Shown: in pieces, positions 30,101 to 39,253 of the stretch | Numbering within the stretch: the first letter of the stretch is position 1 | Layout: each line of letters opens with the position of its first letter | DNA from: Dromiciops gliroides | Taxonomy: Eukaryota; Chordata; Mammalia; Microbiotheria; Microbiotheriidae | Direction of reading: 5' to 3' | Length of the DNA stretch: 64,000 bases | Assembly (NCBI RefSeq): GCF_019393635.1 | Contig: NC_057861.1 | Location: forward strand, 172,331,577-172,395,576 | Notes under the pieces: model-generated | Told to the model about the DNA's origin: nothing | The model's input: only the letters and a program-made list of their open reading frames with translations | The model's database searches: none | Position numbers and translations under genes: made by a program

Positions 30101-32461
30101 AAAATCCACCATAAGACACAGAGGACACAATTTTCAAACCTGACCCAAGGACACACGTTTTTCCCCATTCTACATGCTGTCCCACTCATCAAGTTGGTCA
30201 TGAGGCTCAAATGGGATGGGGAGCCATTGTAATAAAGTGTTATGTAAATATGAACTATTACAGCTAATATCTAAAACACTTATGAGTCTCATTGTTGGAA
30301 AGTGAGAGACTTCCATCTGAATTGTTCTATTATTCTGTGGTATTTGGCATTTTTTGCATTATAGATATATTTAGCCTTTGGGAAGTTTTTACAGTTAATT
30401 ATTGATTCCCACTAACACTAGATTTTCAAAGTTAAATGAGTAAATTTAGTGGTGAATTAAGATAAACTTGATCCTTTTTAAAAATTCAGAGAAGAAACTA
30501 ATAAACTTATGAAATAAGTTCTCATTAACATTGTGTTAACCAGAGGCATAGAAAGAGTTTAAGTGTGGACTGGGTTCAAATCCTGCTGCTTCTATTTTCT
30601 GTGTGGTCTTAGGCAAGATACTTCCCCTATATGGGCCTCAGTTGTTGTTTTTTTTCAGATGTAAAATAGGGGGTTAGGTGATTTTCAAGCCCACTACCAC
30701 TTCTAAACTCTGTTCTGCACTTTTACAAACAGTGATTTTGAATAATACTTTGCTGAGGGACATATCTGGGCATATGAAATGAGTTAGGACTTAATGGGTT
30801 TTTATCGTAAGAGGACTTTTTTTCTAGTTTACATGTTAGCAACTCTAGGTTGTTATTTTTGATTGTTTAAAAAAATCTCATCTCACTCATCTTTTATCAT
30901 TGAGCCAGTTTTGAATTCTATAACTTTCAGGTAGAAAGGGAAGGACAATTAACAACAACAACAACAATAATAATAATAGCTAGCATTTATTAAGTGTCTG
31001 CACTGTGCTAAGCACTTTACAAATATTATTTCATTTGATCCTCACAACAAACCTGGTACGTAGGACACTATTATTTATAGTTGAGGAAACTGAGACAAAT
31101 AAAGGTTAAGTGACTTACCTAAAGTCACACAGCTAGTAAATGTCTGAGTGGATTTGAACTCAGGTCTTCCTGACTTCTCTCTCTCTGCTGTACCATTTAG
31201 CACAAGACCAAGGAGGGAAAAGTGAATGGCGTATAGTGTTATATGTAGGGCCACAGCCTTTAATATCCTGACATATAGTAGGTTTGGTTTGTAAAGTGTT
31301 TTCATATAATTTTTAGTAATTTTGTATGTCATGTCAGATTACTTTATGAAGAACTGCAATGATTGATTCAAAGCCTTTTGTTATGATGAGGTTATAGTTC
31401 TCTTAACTACTCCACAAAGTAAATTGACTTATCACTTAATAGTCAAAGGCTTAGAAATCATAATTTGTTGTGCTTTATTACTAGATTGTTGCAAGATTTT
31501 TATCTATGTTTTACTACTTTATTATGAGGTTTTACTTTTTATGGTTATGCAAATTCTGATACTGAAATGAAAACCAAAGTGGCATTAAAACTTAAGGTCA
31601 TACTGTTTTCTTAATGGATGAAATAAAAAACCTAATTGCATTAAAATATTCACAATTAACATATTTCCAATTTTGTTTTCCTCAAACTTTAGAAGACACC
31701 CCCATCTTTACTATGTGAAGTAAATACTAAAGCCAGACTCACCTGCCTTGGAGTGTGGCTAGACAAAATTACGGACACCAAAGATCATCTTCCTACAGCT
31801 GCAGCCCCCTCTCCTGGTAACTGACATTGTGAATTTATCTTTTACAGTGGTTCTCAAGAGGTGTGCCACTGTGCCTAGAGTTTTGCTAGATGTTCCTTGC
31901 ATCCCCCAATGTCTGTCCCTAGCTCCACTGTGTTGCCTGCTCTTCCCAGATTGTTAGCAAGATCACAATAGCAATTCTAACTGCAGAAGTACAAAGCCAC
32001 TCAGTCTTGGTAAAGAAGAGATCAGGAGGAAGGAGAGGGCCAGATCTTGGACCTGACTGCCCAAAATCTCTTCTTTTTTGGTATTTAAGATATTCAGTGT
32101 ATCACAATTTCTTGTGGCAAAGAATACTGTGAGGGGAGCAAATACATTTGGAGTGCTCTAGATGAGAAATTGAAATATATGTTCTGCATTTCAGATGATT
32201 TGTCTTGGTGTTTGAAAAAAATTACCTTACTTTTTCTTCACTGTCACTTTTGTTTCAGTAAACAAAGAAGAACAAGAGTTCAAGACTAGCCCCCCAAAAT
32301 CTGATGATTCAGCAGGAAAAAAGCAACAATCCAAGAAATTAGATTGCACTAAGGATAGTAAAAAACCAACAAAAGCAGAAAATGTAGTGTCAGTCAAGAA
32401 AAGAAAATTGGAAGGTGTACTAGAAAAAAAGAAAAAAAAGAAAGTGCAAATCACTGAATAA
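16029..32461 (+). CDS. PAK1IP1: PAK1IP1, complete gene, ten coding exons
   Basis: Encodes a 388-residue WD40 protein (human 392), the orthologue of yeast Mak11. It acts in the nucleolus in maturation of the pre-60S ribosomal subunit, and was first described as binding and inhibiting the kinase PAK1. Exons: 16029-16112, 18239-18401, 20026-20146, 20233-20307, 20825-20877, 22104-22249, 22331-22428, 29623-29722, 31693-31816, 32259-32461. All introns are GT-AG and all phases fit. The start MELVCGCYEQVLFGF matches human. WD-type blades follow (TGSKDETIHIYD, SGGEDGLICVWD, SVGTDKTLRTWN, AVAGDEEIVRLFD, TASSDGFIKMW), then the conserved LTCLGVWLDK and a Lys-rich tail (KKRKLEGVLEKKKKKK) suited to nucleolar targeting. 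The tail and the end of exon 1 are the least conserved. No break seen; the gene looks functional. Confidence 0.97.
16390..16562 (-). repeat. MIR-type SINE in intron 1
   Basis: Reverse MIR (CCTATTTGACAGATGAAGAA, then a diverged CAGTGTTCTGTCCACTGCC) at the edge of the island. The rest of intron 1 to 17340 shows no feature. Confidence 0.55.
17345..17480 (+). repeat. MIR-type SINE, old
   Basis: ATTTGAGTCAGAAGACCTG and a downstream MIR-like TAGAGTGGCTGGGGGAATTAA. Confidence 0.45.
17690..17830 (-). repeat. L2 3' end
   Basis: Reverse L2 text: TTCCAGGTACTGTGCTGAGA and GGCCTCAAGAAGCTTACACT. Confidence 0.6.
18239..18401 (+). CDS. PAK1IP1: PAK1IP1 exon 2
   Basis: Acceptor CACTTTCAG, donor GTAAGG. Codes KWTPVADFTHHGHAASLSAV through SKDETIHIYDMKKK, the first WD blade. 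Phase 0 in, phase 1 out. Confidence 0.97.
18690..19530 (-). repeat. MIR-type SINE split by a solo LTR
   Basis: 18690-18864 reads reverse MIR (TTGAGGAAACTGAGACATAG, CTGACTCCAGGTCCAGCAC). It resumes at 19507 with GTACTACCTAGCTGC. The LTR at 18865-19502 sits inside it. Confidence 0.7.
18865..19502 (-). mobile_element. Solo LTR of an endogenous retrovirus (family C), in PAK1IP1 intron 2
   Basis: A fossil, antisense to the gene. On the plus strand it starts TGTGAGGGCC and ends TTTTTACCACA, with a 4-base duplication CATT at 18861-18864 and 19503-19506. The minus strand carries an AATAAA signal near 19.04 kb. No internal region. Confidence 0.83.
19640..19850 (-). repeat. MIR-type SINE in intron 2
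   Basis: TAGGACTAGGAAACTGAGTC and TTTGAGCCCAAGTCCTTTGA follow a reverse MIR. Confidence 0.55.
20026..20146 (+). CDS. PAK1IP1: PAK1IP1 exon 3
   Basis: Acceptor GATAG, donor GTGAGT. Codes TINCLKFFGNGHLISGGEDG and LICVWDAKKWDCLKSIKAH, the second WD blade. Confidence 0.97.
20233..20307 (+). CDS. PAK1IP1: PAK1IP1 exon 4
   Basis: Poly-T tract then AG acceptor, donor GTAAGT. Codes KGHVTSLSVHPSGKLALSVG then TDKTLR. The intron before it is only 86 bases. Confidence 0.97.
20825..20877 (+). CDS. PAK1IP1: PAK1IP1 exon 5
   Basis: Acceptor TTTTACAG, donor GTAAGT. Codes TWNLIEGRSAFIKNIKQ; 53 bases, phase 2 in, phase 1 out. Confidence 0.96.
20956..21152 (+). mobile_element. WSINE-type SINE with an expanded (AC)n tail
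   Basis: GGGGCAGCTAGGTGGTGCAG head and core, then an (AC)n run from about 21092 to 21151. A near-identical target duplication (TAGTCCTTTCTG near 20945, GAGTCATTTCTG near 21153) brackets both, so the microsatellite is the SINE tail. Confidence 0.85.
21180..21765 (-). repeat. Old L1 3' UTR-like sequence
   Basis: CATATGGTCTCCCATCTCTG, TCATCAGTTCTCTAAGACTG and ACTGGGGAATGGCTCTTGA resemble old marsupial L1 3' UTRs. Limits are uncertain. Confidence 0.45.
21785..21985 (+). repeat. MIR/THER-type SINE
   Basis: GCAGTATGGTACAGTGTAAAG head, ACCTGGGTTCCAATCC core and CCTAAATGACCTCTCAG 3' part; full length, diverged. Confidence 0.7.
22104..22249 (+). CDS. PAK1IP1: PAK1IP1 exon 6
   Basis: Acceptor CTATAG, donor GTAAGT. 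Codes NAHIVEWSPSGEKYIVV, NKIDIYQLETASITGTIT and KRISSVTFIS. Confidence 0.96.
22331..22428 (+). CDS. PAK1IP1: PAK1IP1 exon 7
   Basis: Acceptor TTCTTAG, donor GTATTT. Codes DSILAVAGDEEIVRLFD and CLCEFKAHENR. The intron before it is 81 bases; the one after it is 7.2 kb and full of repeats. Confidence 0.96.
22543..22795 (+). mobile_element. MAR1 CORE-SINE
   Basis: GGGCAGCTAGGTGGCACTAG head, CAATGAGCTGGAAAAGGAA and GATCATGAAGAGTTGGATAC; full length, in intron 7. Confidence 0.85.
22797..22955 (+). mobile_element. WSINE-type SINE
   Basis: GGGGGTAGCTAGGTGGTGCA head, full core, A tail; immediately after the MAR1. Confidence 0.87.
23137..23320 (+). mobile_element. WSINE-type SINE with (CAA)n tail
   Basis: GGGGGCAGCTAGATGGCACA head, full core and an AACAACAACA tail. 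Confidence 0.85.
23322..23630 (+). mobile_element. tRNA-headed SINE with a long non-WSINE tail (RTE-type)
   Basis: A short MIR piece (AAACAAGCATTTATTAAGTG) is followed by a SINE head without its first bases (CAGGGGATAGAGCACTGGCC). A 3' body then reads TTGCCACTGGACCCAGATAT, GAGAGTGAGGTTGATGACC and TCTCTTTGAGAATGAAG. The same body is at 38590-38850 and 53495-53740 in reverse. I take it for the SINE family that ends in an RTE/BovB-like LINE tail; the name is from memory. Confidence 0.65.
23631..23790 (+). mobile_element. WSINE-type SINE with GAAA-rich tail
   Basis: GTCAGCTAGGTGGTGCAGTG head, core and an AAAGAAAGAAAG tail, directly abutting the previous SINE. Confidence 0.85.
23835..24062 (-). 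repeat. MIR-type SINE
   Basis: TACCTACTATGTGCCAGGCA, then TTTTACAATTGAGGAAACTG and TTTGAACTCAGGTCTTCTGA in reverse MIR order. Confidence 0.7.
24120..26325 (-). mobile_element. Old L1 with inverted 5' part (twin-priming structure)
   Basis: From 24120 to about 25566 the sequence is a reverse L1 3' UTR and ORF2 C-terminus; on the minus strand it reads NSLSDKDFWGNW just left of the junction. From about 25567 to 26325 the orientation flips to plus and the text is an earlier ORF2 segment (EQVGFLPGMQGWF, a diverged polymerase motif YFTDDKN, then KYLGADLTRD). An inverted upstream segment joined to the 3' part with a deletion at the junction is the mark of twin priming. A WSINE interrupts it at 26062-26206. 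Diverged, with many stops. Confidence 0.75.
26062..26206 (-). mobile_element. WSINE-type SINE inside the L1
   Basis: TTAGTGAGGCAGTTGGGGTT (reverse tail end) to CACCTATCTGCCCC, with target duplication TATATAGTAATTTTT on both sides. Confidence 0.9.
26389..26792 (+). mobile_element. Solo LTR (family A), diverged copy
   Basis: A fossil related to 7676-8133 and 40795-41168: it shares CCAATTAGCTTGGAGCT, TCTAAACTCTTGCTAAAGCT and GGTGACCACTCATTAGAT, and ends CCCTTACA. No clear target duplication and no internal region; it looks like the oldest of the three. Confidence 0.65.
26820..27050 (-). repeat. MIR-like fragment, old
   Basis: GTGACTTGCCTGGGGTCACA and TTTGAACTCAGTTCTCCCTG in reverse orientation; limits vague. 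Confidence 0.5.
27215..27376 (-). mobile_element. WSINE-type SINE with (TTTA)n tail
   Basis: TTTATTTATTTA tail, AGTGAGGCAGTTGGGGTTAA core side, GCGCCACCTAGCTGTCCC end; target duplication GACAATCAAGTT (about 27203 and 27377). Confidence 0.9.
27398..27540 (-). mobile_element. Second WSINE-type SINE, adjacent
   Basis: GCAGGGCAGTGAGTGACTTG to CTCCTAGCTGCCCC with target duplication TTATATGTG (about 27388 and 27541). Only a few bases separate it from the previous SINE. Confidence 0.88.
28265..29620 (+). repeat. L2-like LINE sequence
   Basis: CCAGCCAAACTGGCTTTCTT, TTTAGCTCAAACACCATCTG and CTTTTCTGAAGCCCTCTCAGG at 29320-29490 are L2. The C/T-rich text from 28.3 kb fits the same LINE in the same orientation but is less certain. 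Open frames here (such as 28314-28673) show no host homology. 27600-28260 holds only a short MIR-like piece near 27.7 kb. Confidence 0.55.
29623..29722 (+). CDS. PAK1IP1: PAK1IP1 exon 8
   Basis: Acceptor TTTTCTAG, donor GTTAGT. Codes VKDICSFEVPEHHVIVTASS then DGFIKMWRHNPNK, the last clear WD blade. Confidence 0.96.
29810..29935 (+). repeat. MIR-type fragment in intron 8
   Basis: CCTATGACCTTGGACAGC and CCTTATCTGGAAAATAGG. Confidence 0.5.
30540..30720 (+). repeat. MIR-type SINE in intron 8
   Basis: GGACTGGGTTCAAATCCTGC, GTGGTCTTAGGCAAGATACT and GGGGGTTAGGTGATTTTCA. Confidence 0.6.
30970..31205 (-). repeat. MIR/THER-type SINE, complete
   Basis: AGCATTTATTAAGTGTCTGC, TCATTTGATCCTCACAACAA, ATAGTTGAGGAAACTGAGAC and CACACAGCTAGTAAATGTC in reverse order. 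The rest of intron 8 to 31692 shows nothing. Confidence 0.75.
31693..31816 (+). CDS. PAK1IP1: PAK1IP1 exon 9
   Basis: Acceptor AACTTTAG, donor GTAACT. Codes KTPPSLLCEVNTKARLTCLG, VWLDKI and PTAAAPSP; LTCLGVWLDK is identical to human. Confidence 0.96.
32259..32461 (+). CDS. PAK1IP1: PAK1IP1 exon 10, stop TAA
   Basis: Acceptor TGTTTCAG. Codes a Lys/Ser/Glu-rich low-complexity tail ending KKKKKKVQITE and a TAA at 32459-32461. Sequence is poorly conserved but composition and position match human. Confidence 0.95.
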
Positions 32462-32535
32462 ATCTTTGAAAATTCAAGAAAGTCTTTGTAAAGGAATCAT
32501 TATTTCTCAATTTTGTCTAATTATTTTTGTTTTTT

Positions 32536-32541
32536 AATAAA
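32536..32541 (+). terminator. PAK1IP1: PAK1IP1 polyadenylation signal
   Basis: AATAAA 75 bases after the stop codon; no closer signal. The implied 3' UTR is about 100 bases. Confidence 0.75.
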
Positions 32542-32559
32542 AATAAGGATTTCTACAAC

Positions 32560-33335
32560 TGAGAAATCCATATGGCACACGTGAAAACTTTTTGTTTTCT
32601 AGAGGTCTCAGTGTGTTAAGTGCATATAATATAGTAACACAAAATATATTTTTTTTTGTTATGTAAAGTAAATAATGTTTGGATTTATAATCTTTTCAGA
32701 AGTCCTAACCCATTCTTTTCTAATTCAAATAGAAAATGAATAGAGAGGGAGATTGTCAGTGTGGTGGTAGATCAACCCTTAGTGAAAAAATACTTTTTAA
32801 AAAAGTTGTAAAATTGTTAATAAAAAAAAATAAGTCAAAAAGGAATTTTGTAAATGATGTAGGGAAGGGTAACATTTAAAGTGTTGTTTTCATGCCTTCT
32901 ACCAAGAATGGAAACAAATCTTAGCTAACGTGGGACTCGGTATTCTCAACAAAGATGAAGAGACATAGTACACAATCTGCTGTGTGCAGTGAAGTTGTCT
33001 CCTACCTAGATTTCTGACTGTCTTGAAATAGCAGAGTAAGAAAGGCAAGTGCTTAGTGCAATGACATAGAGAAGCAAATATTTGAGGCCTGTAAAGATGA
33101 ACAGGGAAGCAGGACAATGGGTTTTATGTTTAGTCTGATGGACAGAATAAAGTAAACATTTTCTTCAATTTGTGTCTTTCCTCTGTAAAGCAAGGTTTAA
33201 GTAATGGAACGATTATCCAAAGAACAATTTTTTTATGGGTAGGGCATGTTATGTGAGTGAAATACAAAACCAGATACTTGGATTTGCAAGTATTAGATTA
33301 CATGGAAAAAGGATAAAGATGGCAGAAAAATAGTC
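32560..33335. other. Intergenic, no recognised feature
   Basis: AT-rich DNA just after PAK1IP1; no exon, repeat or RNA gene seen. 33505-34290 is likewise empty. Confidence 0.4.
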
Positions 33336-33346
33336 TGCATACACTT

Positions 33347-33496
33347 TTTTATTTTTGTGGAGCAATGAGGATTAAGGGACTTGCCCCAAGGGTCACATAG
33401 CTGATAAGTGTCAAGTGTCTGAGGCCAGATTTGAACTCAGGTACCCCTGAATCCAAGGCCAGTGCTTTATCCACTGCGCCATCTAGCTGGCCCCCA
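33347..33496 (-). mobile_element. WSINE-type SINE
   Basis: GTGGAGCAATGAGGATTAAG to GCGCCATCTAGCTGGCCCCC; target duplication CATACACTT (about 33338 and 33503). Confidence 0.88.
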
Positions 33497-34294
33497 TCCT
33501 CATACACTTGATGCTAGCTATGTGAACCTGGGAAAGTCACTTGCATTCATTTTTTGTTAATCCTTGCTTTGTGTGGGGCAGGCAGGGACAGGTAGACTGG
33601 GGAAAAGTAACTCACCCTCATTGCCCTCAAAACAAAGCAAAACATTTAAGTTCCATCTATTTACATCTCTTGGATTTTTTTTTCCCCAAAGGATGTTAAT
33701 ATTTGAGACTGTTAATGCAGAAAGTATGTGCATGTATATAGTAAGACTCTATAGTGACTAATGAATGGCTTAGAAAAGCACCATCAGAGCATTTACCTCA
33801 AAGTGATCTAAAGGATTCTTTTGGGGGAGGAACGTGTCTCATTTTTCTCATCTGTGAAACTACAAAGCTCTAAAATCCTATAATCTTTTTTTTAATTGTT
33901 CCCTTATTATATAGTCTTTATGTTGTATAGCATGAAAAAGTTCTTGCCACCAGTCTTTGGTTCTATGATGTTTAACTATGAGAACTAGATTTTGTTTTAT
34001 CAATGGAAATGACCCTATAGAGGATACATCATCAGTTGCCCTGCCGCTGAATGTTCCTGTATGTGTTGGAATCTGCTTCTAGTAGTGTAAGAAATTGAGA
34101 AGAGGGGCGTTCCTGTTTTTCTCTTTGTATCCCCAATACTTAGAGCAGTGCTTTACACGTAACACTTTCTAAGTGCTTTTCCATATATTCAGGACATGGT
34201 TTGCTCATGAAAATACAGTGTGACCTGTTTTTCCTTATGTAAGTGTGAACAAGCTGAATGTTTTCTAAGCCAGTTTATGAGAAAAATGGCCGTG

Positions 34295-34440
34295 GTTCAG
34301 GCTCTGGTTCTGCCACTACCTGTGACACCATGAACCTTAAGCTTTCTGTGCTCCCATTTTATCTAGAACGGGAAACACTTGTATTGCCTATTTCATAGTA
34401 TTGTGAGTGCATCGCCAATTGGCTGCCGTATAAAAGCAAG
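34295..34440 (+). repeat. MIR-type SINE, old
   Basis: GGCTCTGGTTCTGCCACTAC, ATGAACCTTAAGCTTTCTG and ATTTCATAGTATTGTGAG. Confidence 0.55.
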
Positions 34441-34443
34441 CTA

Positions 34444-34590
34444 TTGGGGCAGCTGGGTGGTACAGTAGATAAAGCACTGGCCCCAGATTCAGGAAGGCCT
34501 GAGTTCAAATCTGGTCTCAGACACTTGACACTAGCAGTGTGACCCTGGGCAAGTCACTTAACCCTCATTGCCCCACCAAAAAAAAAAAGT
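34444..34590 (+). mobile_element. WSINE-type SINE
   Basis: GGGGCAGCTGGGTGGTACAG head, core and A tail. Confidence 0.86.
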
Positions 34591-34607
34591 TATTGTTCCT
34601 CTATGTG

Positions 34608-34765
34608 ACTTTTTTTTTTTTTTTTTTTGGTGAGGCAGTTGGGGTTAAGTGACTTGCCCAGGGTCACACAGCTAGTAAGTGTTAAGTGTCTGAGGCCGGA
34701 TTTAAACTCAAGTCCTCCTGACTCCAGAGCCGGTGCTCTATCCACTGTGCCACCTAGCTTCCCCT
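34608..34765 (-). mobile_element. WSINE-type SINE, opposite orientation
   Basis: Long T run, GTGAGGCAGTTGGGGTTAAG, ending GCCACCTAGCTTCCCC. With the previous copy it forms a close inverted pair. Confidence 0.88.
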
Positions 34766-35019
34766 CTGTGGCATTTTAAAATAAAGTTACAGTAATTTAT
34801 TTTTTAAAAATTGGTGTGTTAATCCTATTAAGTGAACTTTACGGAACTTCCTTTTATATATCCCATAGCTGGTAACTTAGTCTTTGCATAAAATACCACT
34901 GCATTCACTATTTCATGAGGCAGCCCATTACAATGTTTTACATCTCTCTTCTAAAGCTCTTGTTGATGAACACAAATGTTAAGAGAGCTGTGGTTCCCCT
35001 CCTTATAAAAACTGATCAC

Positions 35020-35230
35020 CAGCTTCTAGAATTATATGATTTAAAACTAAAAGTGACTTCTAGCCCAATCCTATCCTTTTACAGATAAGGAAACTGTACT
35101 AGCCAGGAGGTTTAAGTTACTGATGTCACAAGGACAGTAAATAGCCATAGTGTTAGATCTGGACCAAGGTCTTCGGATTGGTGTAAAATTGGTGTTCTGT
35201 GCTCTGTATTTACAAGGCCTTGTTATTTAT
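35020..35230 (-). repeat. MIR-type SINE, old
   Basis: CTTTTACAGATAAGGAAACTG and a diverged downstream part. 35240-36010 holds only a short reverse L2 end (about 35290-35360). Confidence 0.5.
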
Positions 35231-36019
35231 AACTTCGTCCTTGTCTTGGTAGAAATGACCTGGACATTAATATGAATGCAAGTTGAATTCTGTTCAATTC
35301 AACAAGCATTAAACACCAACTATATGCCATGTTTTATAATAAGTGCCAGAAACGAGAAAATAGAAACTGGACCTATGATTTAATTAGCATAAGGCACTAC
35401 TGGTCATCTCTACATTAAACCACTTGCATTTGTCATCTTCATGCCCCTCACCCTGGTCCTTAGATTTTGCTCCTGGGACTCTGGGCTTTGATAGATGAGC
35501 ATTCAATTTAATTCTGTTAGGACCTGACCTCAATACTACTTTTGACCATCTCCACATTCATATACTATTGTTCCTCTGTTTCCACCTCTCCTTTATGTGT
35601 GGTCTCCCCCATTAGAATGTAACTGAGGGCAGAAATCTTCTACTTGAATCCCTAACACAGATAGTAATATAGAGTAAGCATTTCATGTTCTTCTATCCCC
35701 GGGTGAGGGAACTCTACCAATTCAGGCTAGCACCTTCTCTGCAACTTCCAGCCTTCAAGAGTGTCCCGGAACACGGGAAGGTTTAAGTGACTTGCCCAGA
35801 TTCAGGTGGAATTTGATCCCAAACCTGTCTTCCTACATTGAGGTTGAACTTCCACCCAAAGGAAGAAAGCCAAAATGGAAACAGTCTTTGACATGAAGGG
35901 GCTAAGGTTCTATTACAGAGAAATCACATGAACGTAGAAAATTAAATGGAAAATATATACAGAGTGACATCTGATGGAGTGATAGGGCTATAGATTGTCA
36001 TGCCCTCAGAAGCAATGAT

Positions 36020-36290
36020 GTTTAAATAAATTTTAATTTTTATCCAGTTAAAAAATGATTAAAAAAAAAAGAAAATCCTTGTAACATATATTCACAGTCA
36101 AGCAAAACAAATTTCCACATTAGCCATGTCCAAAAAATATGTCTCATTGTGCACCCTGAGTTCATGTTTCAGGAGGTCGATCAAATGTTTTCTCATTAGT
36201 CCTCCAGAATCATGGTTGGTCAAGCAACGGAAATGTTTTGATCATCAATCCTTGAGCAAAAGGGGAAGGGGTGCAATGTTCTTAGCTATC
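36020..36290 (-). repeat. L1 3' UTR fragment
   Basis: TTCACAGTCAAGCAAAACAA, CACATTAGCCATGTCCAAAA and ATTAGTCCTCCAGAATCATG are typical of reverse marsupial L1 3' UTRs. 36300-37130 shows no feature. Confidence 0.6.
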
Positions 36291-37132
36291 CTTAGTCCTG
36301 CCTGACAATCAAGATGATAGTCTGACATCTTAGTAGCCTGGCTGATCATAGAGGGGTAAGGCATGTTTGAGAGACACAGTTCCAATTGTTAGGTCAGCCC
36401 TTGACCACCTCGTTTAAATTTGAAATATAATAAATAGTTGCACATTTTTGTTAAACATGTTTTTTAAATCCTTTTGTACTGTTTTAATATATAGTCATAT
36501 TTGAATACTTGTACTGTGTCTTTAATAAAATTTACTATGTTTTTCTAAATAGAGCAATTGTGTTGGAGGTATTTGTAAAGTATATGCTTTGTTTTGGGTA
36601 AGAATCGTTTCTTTTGGGAAGTTGAAGACAGGTTAATGGATTTCCCATATTTATATAATGAGAGTTTGGCATCATACCTGAGGTAGTATCACCACATAGA
36701 GGGAGCCTTCTATGTGTAAAGAATGGAGAGACTGGAACACATGTAGATGTTTTGTACCCGGCTGTGGGAACCAAGGAGAATGGGAAGCTCTTTGATTAAC
36801 TGTGAAGGCATCCAAGAGACCTGAACAACTTTCACCACCCCTCTCCTTTTAGCTTCTCTGTTTCTGATAGTGTGACTGACACCTTTGCTTGTGGTGTCAG
36901 GTGAAAGATCGTACTTTTAAGGATCGAGGCTATGGGGTCTTTTCTCTTCTGAGGCCCTATGGCCAAGAGAAATCGGCCTAGGTTCTTGTCCTCTGCATTT
37001 GTGGGATTTTTTTTGTTTGTTTTCCCCTTTTTGGGTGGAGACTAGAAGCTCTGACTTTGTGAGTTCAAAAGATTTGGGGGTACCCCTGGCATCTGGGCAT
37101 TCTAGAGTCTGAGTTTTAGAGCTAATGTATGG

Positions 37133-37270
37133 GCAGCTAGGTGGCGCAGTGGATAGAGCACAGGCCCTGGAGTCAGGAGTACCTGAGTTCAAATCCGACC
37201 TCAGACACTTGACACTTACTAGTTGTGTGACCTTGGGCAAGTCACTTAACCCCAATTGTCTCACCAAAAA
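37133..37270 (+). mobile_element. WSINE-type SINE
   Basis: GGGCAGCTAGGTGGCGCAGT head, full core; target duplication AGAGCTAAT on both sides. Confidence 0.88.
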
Positions 37271-37678
37271 AAGGGAAAAACTAGAGCTAATAATGTAGCT
37301 GTCTTGAGGAGCAAGGAGCAGCTTCACTGTGCTTGACATGACATCAGAATGTAAGCTCCTTAAGAGGAGTGGTTATTTGATGCTTAATATTAATAGATCT
37401 CAGCTAGCATAGTGTCTGGAACATAGTAAAAGTGTTTAATAAATGCAGATTAACCTTTGTGTGTGTCATGGAGCTCTTCATCAGTCTGTTGAAGCCCATG
37501 GTCCTTTTCTCAGAATGTTTCTACATGCATAAATATATAGGAAACCAATTATATTGAAATAGTTATCAATATTTTTTAAAAATAAGTTTCATCGACCCCT
37601 GGTAAAGAACCTCACACCTCAAGTAGCTGTCTTCTACCTTTGCTCTACATGGAACAGTAGTAGGCATTTAATAAATAA

Positions 37679-38267
37679 TGTTATGGGCCCGGGGTACATC
37701 AGAAGTTTTCTGGAGTAAATCAAAGAACCTTTTCCTTGAGAAACTAAACCAAAGGACAGACACACCAAAAGAGATAAGTGGCACTGGATCAGGGCTGAGT
37801 TAGCTCTAGGACTACCACCCTTCATTCCAGTCTCCCCCACCCCTTGGGAAGATAAGATTAGGTGTGGCTGCTGCCTTTGTGGCATGAGGGGGAGGGAGAT
37901 GGCTTGAGAGATCCAGAGCCACCCCTCACCCAACTCACCCCAGCCACCACCAGTGGGGGATGGTCCTCCCCCAATAAGGGAAACTTTCCACAGTCAGATG
38001 ATCACCTCATTGCACCACCATTGGTCCTCCATAAAAGTATCTGCCGGTCTCCTGCTTGAGGAGATAGGTATCTCAGAGAGCCACGCCTATGTGCCATGCC
38101 TTTTCCCCACAAGAAGTCCAAGGACTTCTCTCTTAGTTTCCTTTCCCTAGCACCTAAATAAACTATTATTTTATTCTAATTGGATTTGTGTACAAGAGGG
38201 TGTAATTCTTTAAAGAGGAATTCCTAAGAACCCCTACCCCAAAACCCCATCAATTTCCCCCATAACA
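37679..38267 (+). mobile_element. Solo LTR of an endogenous retrovirus (family D)
   Basis: A fossil of about 589 bases with ends TGTTATGGG...CCCATAACA, a TATA-like ATAAAAG near 38.03 kb and an AATAAA signal near 38.16 kb. It sits just after an L2-like end (GGCATTTAATAAATAA). The target duplication is not clear beyond TAA. No internal region. Confidence 0.78.
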
Positions 38268-38379
38268 TAATTGGCCCCTCTGGTCCTACTCCCAAACTCC
38301 TCTGGAGAAAATTATGAAAGTAGGGCTATTGACCTGTCAGAAATTCATGCTCCCTAACCTTAGAGGTGCTTGAAAATTC

Positions 38380-39201
38380 CTTTATTCATTTTAATTTGTC
38401 TATCAAATTCTTCCCAATGGCTATTATAAGCTTTCCAACAGATAGCTTAAGGGCTGGATATTTAGATCTGAGAATTATAGGCATAAATATAAATCCATGT
38501 GAGCTGATGAGATCACCAAGAAAAGTAGTGTAGAGGAAAAGGAGAAGAGTGTCCAAGGCAGAGCCATGGGAGACACCCATAGTTAGTTGTTCGTCCTTCA
38601 TTCTCAAAGAGGACCGTGACATAGAGAGGTAGCATTATGACTTGCACTGAATTGGATTTAAGTGAGAGAGGGCTGTACAAGGTCACCAACCTCACTCTCT
38701 TCTCCAGAGCCATCTGGTTCCCGTGGCAAGATATAGATCAAGATGACTCCAGATGTTCAAGGCAATTGGGGTTAAGTGACTTCTCTAGGGTCACACAGCT
38801 CAGGTCCTCTTGACTCCAGGGCCAGTGCTCTATCCATTGCACCACCTAGCTACCCACAAGTTAGTGGGCATGACCTGGATGAAGATCCAGCAAAGGAGAT
38901 AGAGGAATAATCAGACAGGTAGTACAATTATGAGCTCAGTGTCATGAAACCTAAAGAGGAAAATATCAAGGAGACAGTGATCTACAGTGCTGAAAGCTTC
39001 AGAGAAGTCAAAAGGGATAAGGATGGAGAAAAGGCCATTAGATGTGGCAATTAAGAGGTCATTAGTAACTTTGGGGAGAGCAGTTTCAGTTGAATGATGA
39101 GATCAGAAGCCAGATTATAGATATCGAGTTAAGAGAGAGAAGTAAAGGTACTAATTGTAGGCAGCCTTCTCAAGGAGTTTAATTGCAAAAAGGAGAGACA
39201 G

Positions 39202-39253
<52 letters not shown>

